From: an uncultured Gammaproteobacteria bacterium
GTDB lineage: Bacteria > Pseudomonadota > Gammaproteobacteria > Steroidobacterales > UBA11654
Reading direction: 5' to 3'
DNA: 64,000 nucleotides
Assembly (NCBI GenBank): GCA_902553145.1
Contig: CACDKD010000002.1
Location: 224,990-288,989 of the forward strand
In this document: in pieces, positions 35,798 through 43,474 of the stretch
Position numbering within the stretch: the stretch's first letter is position 1
How the letters are laid out: each line of letters starts with the position of its first letter
Translations under genes and position numbers: made by a program
The notes under the pieces: model-generated
Told to the model about the DNA's origin: nothing
Seen by the model: only the letters and a program-made list of their open reading frames with translations
Databases searched by the model: none

Positions 35798-35801
35798 CTA
35801 C

Positions 35802-35831
35802 TTGGTATGTTTTATGCTGATCAATTATACT
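35802..35831. promoter_or_regulatory. Overlapping divergent promoters of sdhC and ygfZ
   Basis: On the plus strand TTGGTA (35802-35807) lies 18 nt before TATACT (35826-35831), pointing to ygfZ. On the minus strand TATAAT (35824-35829) points to sdhC. The two -10 boxes overlap in ATTATACT, so the two promoters would compete for polymerase. The -35 of the sdhC promoter is weak. Confidence 0.5.
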
Positions 35832-35889
35832 TTATCTTATGGGTCCGAACAGATAATTTTACGTTCGTAACTAGCAAACACAGAGATTT

Positions 35890-36678
35890 ATGAAACATCT
35901 AGAACATCTAAGAATTTTAACCATTTCAGGAGTAGATGCTGGGGAATTACTTCAGGGTCAGATGACTCAGGATATTAGAAAACTAAAGGATGATAAAATT
36001 CACATGACATCCTTCTGCAATGTTCAAGGCAGAGTCATTGCTTCGGCTTTTGTTCAATGTGAAGGCGATCGTTACGATTTAATCCTTTCCTCTGAGCTTG
36101 TTGAGGATTTATGCAATCATCTTCAACGTTATATCTTAAGATCAAAAGTGGAAATTCAACAGAGTGAAAAGCTGGCTTATGCTATCTTTTCTGAAGACAT
36201 TGCCAGTGATCAAGAGTTATTTAAGACGCTTTCAAATAATCCAGAACGAATGTTAGCGCTTGCAAATAGTGTCCCTGAAAATATTGAGAATTTCATCGCA
36301 AGCGAAGAATGGATTGAACATGATATAAAGGGAATGATCCCAATAATTCACAAAGAGAGCTCTGAAAAGTTCATCCCGCAAATGCTCAATTTAGATATCC
36401 TCAATGCTGTCAGTTTCTCAAAAGGTTGTTATACAGGACAAGAGGTGGTTGCAAGAGTCCAACACAGAGGAAAAATTAAACAACGCATGTTTAAAATTAA
36501 AACTGAGAGCAAAAGTCTCGTCTCTGCTGGATCAGAAATTCACCATGGAACTAAGAAAGTTGGTACTGTGGTTATCTCGGAATTGATTGATAATTTCAGC
36601 ATTTGTCTGGCTGTTATTAATAGTGCTGATTCCAATAGCCCATTGAATATAGGCGATATAAATATAAACCTCTTATAA
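35890..36678 (+). CDS. ygfZ: Folate-binding iron-sulfur repair protein YgfZ
   Basis: YgfZ is a tetrahydrofolate-dependent protein that helps maintain certain Fe-S enzymes. The family motif KGCYTGQEVVARVQHRGKIK is intact, including the essential Cys of KGCYxGQE. The 262 residues follow the aminomethyltransferase-like fold, with LQGQMTQDI near the N-terminus. Divergence from sdhCDAB-sdhE, an Fe-S and flavin enzyme operon, fits a role in its maintenance. It ends in a 6-bp overlap with the convergent lytic transglycosylase gene. Confidence 0.92.
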   Translation: MKHLEHLRILTISGVDAGELLQGQMTQDIRKLKDDKIHMTSFCNVQGRVIASAFVQCEGDRYDLILSSELVEDLCNHLQRYILRSKVEIQQSEKLAYAIFSEDIASDQELFKTLSNNPERMLALANSVPENIENFIASEEWIEHDIKGMIPIIHKESSEKFIPQMLNLDILNAVSFSKGCYTGQEVVARVQHRGKIKQRMFKIKTESKSLVSAGSEIHHGTKKVGTVVISELIDNFSICLAVINSADSNSPLNIGDININLL

Positions 36679-37281
36679 GGGATTCTTGCAAATATAAGAT
36701 TCTCCCCAATGAGCATAAATAATCTGATGCTTGAGGATGATATTTTTAGAATAATTCCTATTCTCTTTTATTGCCCAATCTGCTCTGTTGCTATATTTCT
36801 CAACATTATTCCACCAAATATTTGGATTACTGCCTCTTGTTTCTGTCAATTCTTTGTCTCTATTCAACCATGTGAGACCGCCGTTGTAGGAACTGAGAAT
36901 CATGGCCCATTGATTACAATCATCTATTGATTTGATTCTCTCGTCTAACCAGCTGTCATATAGAAGCATTGCTCTGATAGACCAGTTAGGATTATAGACA
37001 TTTGCCCTTTTTAGCTCGGGGAATATCTCAATCATCCATTCAGCAGTGCTGTCTGTAAATTGTGTTAAGCCTTTCGCATATTTACTTTTTGCTAAATGAT
37101 TCCAAGTGCTTTCTTGATGAATTTGAGAGGCAAATAGGGGTATGGGTGCATCTAATCCCCAAATAATTCTCGATTGTCTGATTAATTCTCTTTTGTATTT
37201 TAAGCTTTCTCTTGGCACATCAGCATTCGATTCAGGAATAGAGAGAAAGATAAAAAGAACCGAGATAAAAATGTAACGCAT
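36673..37281 (-). CDS. Secreted lytic transglycosylase (SLT domain)
   Basis: A 202-residue protein with a cleavable signal peptide (hydrophobic stretch 3-15, likely cleavage after Ala20) and a lysozyme-like SLT domain. The catalytic Glu57 sits in ASQIHQESTWN, followed by AKGLTQFTDSTAEWM and SSYNGGLTWLNRD. It would cut glycan strands of peptidoglycan. It overlaps the upstream holin-like gene by one base, in the holin-then-muralytic-enzyme order of phage lysis cassettes. The signal peptide means it does not need a holin to reach the periplasm. Confidence 0.85.
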   Translation of the reverse strand: MRYIFISVLFIFLSIPESNADVPRESLKYKRELIRQSRIIWGLDAPIPLFASQIHQESTWNHLAKSKYAKGLTQFTDSTAEWMIEIFPELKRANVYNPNWSIRAMLLYDSWLDERIKSIDDCNQWAMILSSYNGGLTWLNRDKELTETRGSNPNIWWNNVEKYSNRADWAIKENRNYSKNIILKHQIIYAHWGESYICKNPL

Positions 37282-37565
37282 TAAAGTGCCATTGAAAAAC
37301 CAAGAATGGTTCCAAATATTATGATTGCTCTTCTAATGGCAATTGAAGCCCTGATGATCGGATCTTTTTCTGTCTTATCAATCACGCCAGGTCTCATATG
37401 AGGAAAAAGCAAGTAATCAATCCAATATCCAAGGATTGCTGCCAGAGAGACTAGGCTGGCTTTAAATATAATGACGGGTATTTGAGCTGGACTGATTAGA
37501 AAAACAGCACCGAGCAATAGAATTGCTACTAATACAAAAATAGATCTGTTCATTGGACTTTGCAT
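37281..37565 (-). CDS. Putative holin-like membrane protein
   Basis: A 94-residue protein with three likely membrane segments (about 9-25, 28-48 and 77-93) and a charged loop between. GYWIDYLLFPHMRPG and RRAIIIFGTILGFSMAL resemble putative phage holins annotated beside SLT-domain enzymes. GGAG lies 5 nt before the ATG. A TATAAT box (37575-37580, minus) sits in the 26-bp gap after lysS. Function as a true holin is unproven: it could serve regulated lysis, a gene-transfer-like particle or ordinary wall turnover. Confidence 0.6.
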   Translation of the reverse strand: MQSPMNRSIFVLVAILLLGAVFLISPAQIPVIIFKASLVSLAAILGYWIDYLLFPHMRPGVIDKTEKDPIIRASIAIRRAIIIFGTILGFSMAL

Positions 37566-37591
37566 ACTTTCTCCATTATAAATTTTACTCC

Positions 37592-39091
37592 CTAGTCTTG
37601 TTTCGTTCTCATGTGAGGGAAAAGAAGCACATCACGGATAGAGGCTTGATTTGAGAAGAACATGACAAGTCTGTCTATCCCTACTCCCAAACCAGCTGTC
37701 GGTGGCATGCCGTATTCAAGTGCCTCAATATAATCCTGATCATAAAACATTGCTTCATCATCGCCGCCATCTCTGGCTATAACTTGATCTTCAAAACGCT
37801 GGGCCTGATCATCAGGATCATTCAATTCCTGAAATCCATTGGCCAATTCTCTACCCATGATAAAAAACTCAAATCGATCTACAATCCAAGGATCCTCATC
37901 ATTGGCTCTTGAAAGTGGAGAGATTTCTTTGGGATAAGAGGTGATATATGTGGGTTGTTGAAGTTGATGCTCTACCGTTTTCTCAAAGATCTCAAACAGA
38001 ATCTTTCCTGCACCAGCATTGTCTTCAACTTTGATATCTATTCCAGAGGCATAGGATTTTAGATATCCAGCATCTCTGATCTTTTCTTGCTCCATTTCTG
38101 GGTTGTATTTTAAAACCGAGTCCTCCATGGTCAGTCTCTCAAACTTTCCACTGAAGTCGATGGTTTCTCCTTGATACTCGATCTGATTTGAACCAAATAA
38201 TACTTGAGAGATTGATCTCATCATTTCTTCAATCATGTTCATTAGAAAATCTGGCGTTTCATGAGCAACATACAATTCCAACATCGTGAATTCAGGGTTG
38301 TGTTGTGTAGAGACACCCTCATTTCTAAACGAACGATTGATTTCATACACTCGATCAAATCCGCCCACTATAAGACGCTTCAAATAAAGCTCGGGTGCAA
38401 TTCTTAAATAAAAATCTTGGTCAAGAGTATTGTGATGGGTAACGAATGGTCTTGCAACAGCTCCTCCTGGGATGGGATGCATCATGGGTGTTTCAACCTC
38501 CATCATGTCTAAGTCATTGAGAAAAGACCTAATCTGAGTAACAACTTTTGACCTTATTTTGAAAACCTCCGCACTCTCTTCCGACATCATGAGGTCTAAA
38601 TATCTTCTCCTGTAGCGAATCTCAGTATCGGTCAAACCATGATATTTCTCAGGAAGCGGTCTCAAGGACTTACTAAGAAGAACAAGTTCTCTTGCATTCA
38701 AAGTTAATTCATCTGTTTTGGTCCGAAACAATGACCCTTTGATCCAAACAATGTCTCCAAGATCCATCGTTTTAAAACTTTGATAGGAATCATCGCCCAA
38801 ATCAGCATTGCTTAGAAAAATCTGAATTGATCCTGTACCGTCTTTGATGCGAGAAAAACTGGACTTACCCATTACTCTTTTTGCCATCATTCGGCCAGCA
38901 ATTGAGAATTCTTTATCTAGTCCCTCTAGGTCCTCTTTGCTCAAAGCATCATACTCATCAATCATCTCAGAAGCAGATGAAGTGATCTCTATCGTTGAGG
39001 GATAATTGAAGCCACCCTCTCTGAGACTGTTGAGTTTTTCTCGTCTTTCTTCGACTAATCGATTGTCACTTTTTGGATTTTTATCTGACAT
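37592..39091 (-). CDS. lysS: Lysyl-tRNA synthetase (class II)
   Basis: LysS charges tRNA-Lys. The 499 residues have an N-terminal OB-fold anticodon-binding domain and the class II catalytic core: motif 1 MMEVETPMMHPIPGGAVARPF (in part), motif 2 FRNEGVSTQHNPEFTMLE and motif 3 GLGVGIDRLVM. It follows prfB by 4 bp, the same order as prfB-lysS in E. coli. Confidence 0.97.
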   Translation of the reverse strand: MSDKNPKSDNRLVEERREKLNSLREGGFNYPSTIEITSSASEMIDEYDALSKEDLEGLDKEFSIAGRMMAKRVMGKSSFSRIKDGTGSIQIFLSNADLGDDSYQSFKTMDLGDIVWIKGSLFRTKTDELTLNARELVLLSKSLRPLPEKYHGLTDTEIRYRRRYLDLMMSEESAEVFKIRSKVVTQIRSFLNDLDMMEVETPMMHPIPGGAVARPFVTHHNTLDQDFYLRIAPELYLKRLIVGGFDRVYEINRSFRNEGVSTQHNPEFTMLELYVAHETPDFLMNMIEEMMRSISQVLFGSNQIEYQGETIDFSGKFERLTMEDSVLKYNPEMEQEKIRDAGYLKSYASGIDIKVEDNAGAGKILFEIFEKTVEHQLQQPTYITSYPKEISPLSRANDEDPWIVDRFEFFIMGRELANGFQELNDPDDQAQRFEDQVIARDGGDDEAMFYDQDYIEALEYGMPPTAGLGVGIDRLVMFFSNQASIRDVLLFPHMRTKQD

Positions 39092-39095
39092 CGAA

Positions 39096-40191
39096 TTAGA
39101 CCCCCTGTTTTAAACTTGCTTCCAAAAATTGATTGATATTTCCATCCAGTATAGCTTCTGGGTTACTGGATTCAATTTGCGTTCGTAAATCTTTTACTCT
39201 CGATTGATCGAGGACATATGACCTGATTTGACTGCCCCATCCAATATCTGCTTTGGTTTCTTCAACTGCTTGAGCTTGATCTAATTTCTTTTTGAACTCG
39301 TGTTCATATAATTTTGCTCTTATTTGCTTCATTGCAGTGGCTTTGTTCTTATGTTGAGATCTGTCGTTTTGACACTGGACAACGAGACCTGAAGGCACAT
39401 GGGTAATTCTAACAGCAGATTCGGTTGTGTTGACGTGTTGCCCACCCGCCCCACTTGCTCGATAAACATCGATCCTTAAATCACTGGGATCAACATCGAT
39501 CTCTATGTCATCATCGATCTCTGGTGAGACAAAAATTGCTGCAAAAGAAGTATGCCTCCTATTTCCTGAGTCAAAAGGCGACTTTCTGACGAGTCTGTGA
39601 ACGCCTGTCTCCGTTTTCAGCCAGCCGAATGCAAACTCACCCGTAATATGAATTGTTGCGCTCTTGATGCCAGCAACTTCACCGGGTGAACTCTCGATTA
39701 AATCAGCATTAAAATTATTTGATTCGCAATATCTCAGATACATTCTAAGCAACATATTCGCCCAGTCTTGCGCCTCAGTCCCACCTGAGCCAGCTTGTAT
39801 ATCGAGAAAGGCGTTGGATGAATCCATTTCGCCTGAAAACATTCTTTGTTGCTCCAGTTTCGATATTTCATCTTCGCAGAGTTTAATTTCATTCGATAAC
39901 TCTAGAAGAATTTCTTCGTCTTTTTCAGTGACTGATAATTCCAATAAAACTTCTGAATCTTGAAGTCTTTGCTCTATTGAGATGACATGATTCATTGCTT
40001 TTTCAAGCCTTGAACGTTCTTTATTGAGTTCCTGAGATTTTTCCAGATCCTCCCAGACAGAAGGGTCGTTTAAGGCTTCAAGGATCTCTTGAAGCCTCAG
40101 TTCCTTCTGATCAAAGTCAAAGATACCCCCTGATCGAAGAAAATCGATCATTGAGTTCAGCGAGTTGAATTTTTAACTGTGAATCATCCAT
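39096..40191 (-). CDS. prfB: Peptide chain release factor 2, with programmed +1 frameshift
   Basis: RF2 ends translation at UGA and UAA. Translation starts at the ATG at 40189-40191, runs 24 codons to CTT (40120-40122), and meets an in-frame TGA (40117-40119). A +1 shift on CTT continues as GAC TTT GAT CAG, giving 364 residues, close to the 365 of E. coli. The intact zero-frame start at 40151 is therefore not the real start. The stop-codon recognition SPF is in [15 protein letters not shown] and the catalytic GGQ in [14 protein letters not shown]. Confidence 0.96.
40117..40131 (-). promoter_or_regulatory. RF2 autoregulatory +1 frameshift site
   Basis: Read on the minus strand, AGGGGG TAT CTT TGA C matches the classical prfB recoding signal: an internal Shine-Dalgarno (AGGGGG, 40126-40131), slippery CTT (40120-40122) and stop TGA (40117-40119). 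When RF2 is scarce, the slow TGA is bypassed and more RF2 is made. All elements are present at canonical spacing. Confidence 0.95.
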
Positions 40192-40195
40192 GGCA

Positions 40196-40873
40196 TTAAT
40201 CATCTGGATGTATTATGTCATATGATTTTCTTAAATCGATAAACTCTTGAATATAATCTGAAGGTTCTTTCACGAACACTTGAACTTCAAGGTTCTCTAG
40301 AGCAATTGCGATGACGATTTGATCTATGGCTATTCCTGTTCTTTCCTCGTACATTGCAGCATAAGCTGAAGATTGAAGATAGTATCCTTTTATCCATTCA
40401 TCTCTTTTTGGTTTTGAGCTTGTTTTGAAATCAATGATAGATGGAACGCCGTCCCATTCTGCAATCAGATCTACTCTTCCTCCTACTCTCAATTGATCGC
40501 TGTAGAGTGGCGCTTCAACGGCATTGATCACACCCAACTTGCGATCAAGAACTTTAGACAATCTCTCAAACATCAATTCAGGCGTTGTTTTCTTTTCTTC
40601 AAAAAGATTCTGTTGCTCTTCGAGCTCGTTCTTCACATAAAGTTCTGCCAATTTATGGACTTTATTGCCTCTAGAAGTTGCCGCTCTTGTAATCTCGTCT
40701 GCACGTTTTTCACCTACCCTCATTCTCCATGCCTGAATGTCATCTTTTGAGAGAATCCCAGTCACAGTTGTCACCGAAGGATATGATAATCCATCCGGTG
40801 TGTCATAGAATCTACGGCCATCGATTGTTTTTGAATTCAGCTCTTCTAAATTGACTAAATCGAGTTCAAACAT
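40196..40873 (-). CDS. Phage/MGME1-like PD-(D/E)XK exonuclease
   Basis: A 225-residue nuclease of the RecB/Cas4-like superfamily. The start RRFYDTPDGLSYPSVTTVTG is the hallmark of phage exonucleases related to mitochondrial MGME1. The active site appears in VGGRVDLIAEWDGVPSIIDF (Asp) followed by DFKTSSKPK (D-x-K), with a helix-borne Gln/Tyr segment YLQSSAYAAMYEE. The frame extends upstream to 41023, but that part encodes an unlikely hydrophobic sequence crossing the neighbouring gene's promoter; the ATG at 40871-40873 gives MFELDLVNLEELN. It ends 4 bp before prfB. The role is unknown; an origin from phage is an inference. Confidence 0.8.
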   Translation of the reverse strand: MFELDLVNLEELNSKTIDGRRFYDTPDGLSYPSVTTVTGILSKDDIQAWRMRVGEKRADEITRAATSRGNKVHKLAELYVKNELEEQQNLFEEKKTTPELMFERLSKVLDRKLGVINAVEAPLYSDQLRVGGRVDLIAEWDGVPSIIDFKTSSKPKRDEWIKGYYLQSSAYAAMYEERTGIAIDQIVIAIALENLEVQVFVKEPSDYIQEFIDLRKSYDIIHPDD

Positions 40874-40934
40874 GAAAATTGCTCTTAATAGATAAAAAAA
40901 TAATTTGAAGTCACTATGATAATCGATTTTAAAT

Positions 40935-41291
40935 ATGAATATGACTACTAACGCTTTAATTGAAGAGAGAACCGATACAAAAATAAAGTTCAAAGGAAAT
41001 TGGCATGAACAGAGTTTGATCATTCATGACAATAATATTTCATCGCCATGGGAGCATCCAAGCATAGATGATATGACCATTGAAGATTTTTCATTCATTA
41101 TTGAGAATAAATGTGAATTGGTATTGTTTGGCACAGGAAAGAATCAGGTGTTTCCATCTCTTTCGGTAACAACCGAATTACAAAAGATGAATATCGGTAT
41201 TGAGATCATGGATACCAAAAGCGCTTGCAGAACGTTTAATGTTCTTACTTCTGAGTATCGAAATCCGACTGCTTTGATTGTGATTGACTGA
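40935..41291 (+). CDS. Mth938-domain protein (DUF498/NDUFAF3-like)
   Basis: A 118-residue single-domain protein. The pattern with IIENKCELVLFGTGKNQVF and GIEIMDTKSACRTFNVL matches the Mth938/Xcc981 family, related to the complex I assembly factor NDUFAF3. The biochemical role in bacteria is unknown. It is divergent from the PD-(D/E)XK nuclease gene across about 60 bp. Its TGA lies one base from the stop of a convergent 25-codon ORF. Confidence 0.8.
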   Translation: MNMTTNALIEERTDTKIKFKGNWHEQSLIIHDNNISSPWEHPSIDDMTIEDFSFIIENKCELVLFGTGKNQVFPSLSVTTELQKMNIGIEIMDTKSACRTFNVLTSEYRNPTALIVID

Positions 41292-41292
41292 C

Positions 41293-41370
41293 TCAGTCTC
41301 TGGGCAATCTTGAGATCAAAAAATACACCGCCAGAAGCACGACAACAAAAATTATGATTCTGGTCCACAT
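41293..41370 (-). CDS. Candidate 25-residue single-span membrane microprotein
   Basis: ATG (41368-41370) to TGA (41293-41295) encodes MWTRIIIFVVVLLAVYFLIS followed by RLPRD: a single hydrophobic span with a positive C-terminal end. The ATG comes one base after the stop of the DedA-family gene (TAG G ATG), so translational coupling is plausible. Its stop lies one base from the convergent Mth938 stop. It exactly fills the only apparent gap between convergent genes in the window. No homology can be shown at this length. Confidence 0.5.
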   Translation of the reverse strand: MWTRIIIFVVVLLAVYFLISRLPRD

Positions 41371-41371
41371 C

Positions 41372-41956
41372 CTAAATGATTGACCACATCAAACCGATTA
41401 AAAGGAGTACCATGAATACATAACCCACTTTATCAGCATGATTCATAATTTTATCAACCGCCAACTGTCCTCCTTTCTTGGATGCATAAGCCACAATATA
41501 GAAACGAGCGCCCCTTGATATGACCGAAGCCAAGAGGAATATCACAATATTCATCTTCATGCTTCCAGCCATAATTGTGAATATTTTAAAAGGAATAACA
41601 GTGAATCCAGCGATTAAAATGACAGCAGATCCCCATATTGTGAACCAGTCTGTCGCTTGAGCATAGGCATCGATTAATCCAATTGACTCTATGTAAGTCA
41701 TTGCAAAGTCAATCGCAAAATATCCAATCAAATAGCCCAATAGTCCACCTATGACAGAACTGATTGTTGTCATGTAGGCATAAAAATAGGCTTTGCTTGG
41801 ATTAGCAATGGACATTGGTATCAATAAAGCATCTGGCGGAATTGGAATAATGAACCACGCCTCAACAAAACTCCATCCAAAGAGTAGGTAAATTGCGCCT
41901 GGACGTGCCGACTGATCGAGGACAAAATTAATAATCTTCTTAGTCAACTCTTGCAT
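41372..41956 (-). CDS. DedA/VTT-domain membrane protein, YqaA type
   Basis: A 194-residue inner-membrane protein with about five hydrophobic segments. WSFVEAWFIIPIPPDALLIP and GGLLGYLIGYFA form the VTT (DedA) signature, and FTVIPFKIFTIMAGSMKMN is the re-entrant-loop region typical of the YqaA branch. DedA proteins scramble or transport lipid carriers such as undecaprenyl phosphate or phospholipids; the YqaA substrate is not established. It follows surE by 3 bp, an association known in pseudomonads. Confidence 0.85.
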   Translation of the reverse strand: MQELTKKIINFVLDQSARPGAIYLLFGWSFVEAWFIIPIPPDALLIPMSIANPSKAYFYAYMTTISSVIGGLLGYLIGYFAIDFAMTYIESIGLIDAYAQATDWFTIWGSAVILIAGFTVIPFKIFTIMAGSMKMNIVIFLLASVISRGARFYIVAYASKKGGQLAVDKIMNHADKVGYVFMVLLLIGLMWSII

Positions 41957-41959
41957 GGA

Positions 41960-42697
41960 TCAGAACCAATCTTTCAGAGCTTCCATTGATTTAAAATCTG
42001 TAAAATCAGTTTTCAAAGGTGTGATCGAGACTCTATTTTTTGAAATGGCATCAAAATCGGTCCCTTCATCTCCTAATACAGGCTCAGGGGGTGGTCCAAC
42101 CCAATGGATTTCATTTCCATAGGCATCGGTATTGTTTCTGTCATTCTGTGGCAACTCTCTTCTGCCCAGACGAGTCAATGAGTATCCTTGAATTTCATCA
42201 ATTGGTATATCTGGAACATTCACATTGAGAATCGATGAAGGATTTGGAAGTCTATCCAAGTTTTTGTCAATGATTTCTCGCAAAACTTCGACAGCGGTAG
42301 ACAGATGATCTGGTTTTAAGTTAGTAATAGAAATGGCTATTGATGGAAACGGATGGAAACGACCTCCCATTGCCGCACCGACCGTGCCCGAATACAAAAC
42401 ATCGTCTCCTAAATTTGCGCCATGATTGATTCCGCTAATCAGGATATCCGGAGGATTTTTTAAAATTCTAGTAAGTGCCATGAAAACGCAATCTGAAGGA
42501 GTTCCATTCACGTAAAATCCGTTGTCTTTGTATTTCCTAATCCTCAAAGGATTTTTCAAGGTCAATGAGCTGCTGGCACCGCTATAATTATTCTCAGGAG
42601 CCACAATTGTAACCTCCCCAATTTCACTGAGCATTTCATCAAGCATGGTTATCCCTTTAGAGAAATACCCATCGTCATTTGTCAGTAAAATTCTCAT
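41960..42697 (-). CDS. surE: 5'-nucleotidase SurE
   Basis: SurE is a metal-dependent phosphatase acting on nucleoside 5'- and 3'-monophosphates and polyphosphate. RILLTNDDGYFSKG provides the Asp-Asp metal pair, NNYSGASSSLTL the Ser and Asn, and LISGINHGANLGDDVLYSGT the conserved core. A TTG at 42700 is in frame, but the ATG at 42697 gives MRILLTNDDG and is preferred. In relatives it is preceded by ispD, ispF and truD; here the upstream gene is a crotonase-fold enzyme. Confidence 0.95.
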   Translation of the reverse strand: MRILLTNDDGYFSKGITMLDEMLSEIGEVTIVAPENNYSGASSSLTLKNPLRIRKYKDNGFYVNGTPSDCVFMALTRILKNPPDILISGINHGANLGDDVLYSGTVGAAMGGRFHPFPSIAISITNLKPDHLSTAVEVLREIIDKNLDRLPNPSSILNVNVPDIPIDEIQGYSLTRLGRRELPQNDRNNTDAYGNEIHWVGPPPEPVLGDEGTDFDAISKNRVSITPLKTDFTDFKSMEALKDWF

Positions 42698-42700
42698 CAA

Positions 42701-43453
42701 TTATAAATTTTCAGCGATATATTTCATGCGTGACTGAACCTCTTCATCAAACCAGCCTTCTGCATATCCTTCTGACATTAAACTCAATTGTTCCTCAAAC
42801 AGGTCATTGATCTCCGATTTGGCATTTAGTCGTGTGCTATTCATCGCCGATGGTGGCAGTTGAGTGAGATTCTTCATCCAATCAAGAGCTCTAGTTTTGA
42901 CCTCTTTGGGTTCCACCAACTCATCAATAAAACCAATATCGTGAGCAAAATCAAAATCCATTAATTTTCCATGGATCATAAGATTTGTTGCATGTTTCTC
43001 TCCAACATGTCTTGCAAACCCTTTATAAATAACTCTTGGCACTTCGAGACCGACAAAGACTTCATTCATGCCAATCTTAAAGCTGCCCTTTGCTGCGATT
43101 CGGTAGTCACAAAAATTTGCCAAAACTGCCCCGCCTGCAGGACTGTGTCCTGTGATTGCCGCAGCAATTGGTATGGGGCTCCTTGAGATCTTTGCCATCA
43201 ATCCCCAAAAAGATTTGAAGAAGACAGATATTTCATCTGCGTTCATCTCCAATAATTTTTTTACATCCAATCCTGCAGAATAGATTCCCTCCCCTCCGCT
43301 CAGAATGAGGCCTTTTGCTCCGTTGCTTGTATTCAGATCAATTGCCTTATGCAAAGCATCTACTAGTTCAAGATTTAATGCATTCACCGGTGGACGATTC
43401 ATCTGAATGTCAATGATCCCATCGTTGTCTTTAATTAAAGTAAGTTCTGTCAT
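42701..43453 (-). CDS. Crotonase-fold enzyme, probable 3,2-enoyl-CoA isomerase
   Basis: A 250-residue enoyl-CoA hydratase/isomerase superfamily protein. The oxyanion-hole segments are YSAGLDVKKLLEM and GHSPAGGAVLANFCDYRIAA. GSFKIGMNEVFVGLEVP resembles mitochondrial delta3-delta2-enoyl-CoA isomerase, which moves double bonds during beta-oxidation of unsaturated fatty acids. It lies between ftsB and surE, the place normally occupied by ispD, ispF and truD. A strong GGAGG precedes its ATG. Confidence 0.85.
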   Translation of the reverse strand: MTELTLIKDNDGIIDIQMNRPPVNALNLELVDALHKAIDLNTSNGAKGLILSGGEGIYSAGLDVKKLLEMNADEISVFFKSFWGLMAKISRSPIPIAAAITGHSPAGGAVLANFCDYRIAAKGSFKIGMNEVFVGLEVPRVIYKGFARHVGEKHATNLMIHGKLMDFDFAHDIGFIDELVEPKEVKTRALDWMKNLTQLPPSAMNSTRLNAKSEINDLFEEQLSLMSEGYAEGWFDEEVQSRMKYIAENL

Positions 43454-43474
43454 ACGTCCTCCACTTAAAAATAG

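Noticed and set aside
39096-40151. prfB read as a single zero-frame gene from 40151
   Set aside because: The perfect frameshift signal and the upstream 24-codon frame encoding the normal RF2 N-terminus show that this start is wrong.
40874-41023. N-terminal extension of the PD-(D/E)XK nuclease to an ATG at 41023
   Set aside because: It would run through the start of the divergent Mth938 gene and add a hydrophobic stretch absent from the family; the ATG at 40873 gives the standard N-terminus.
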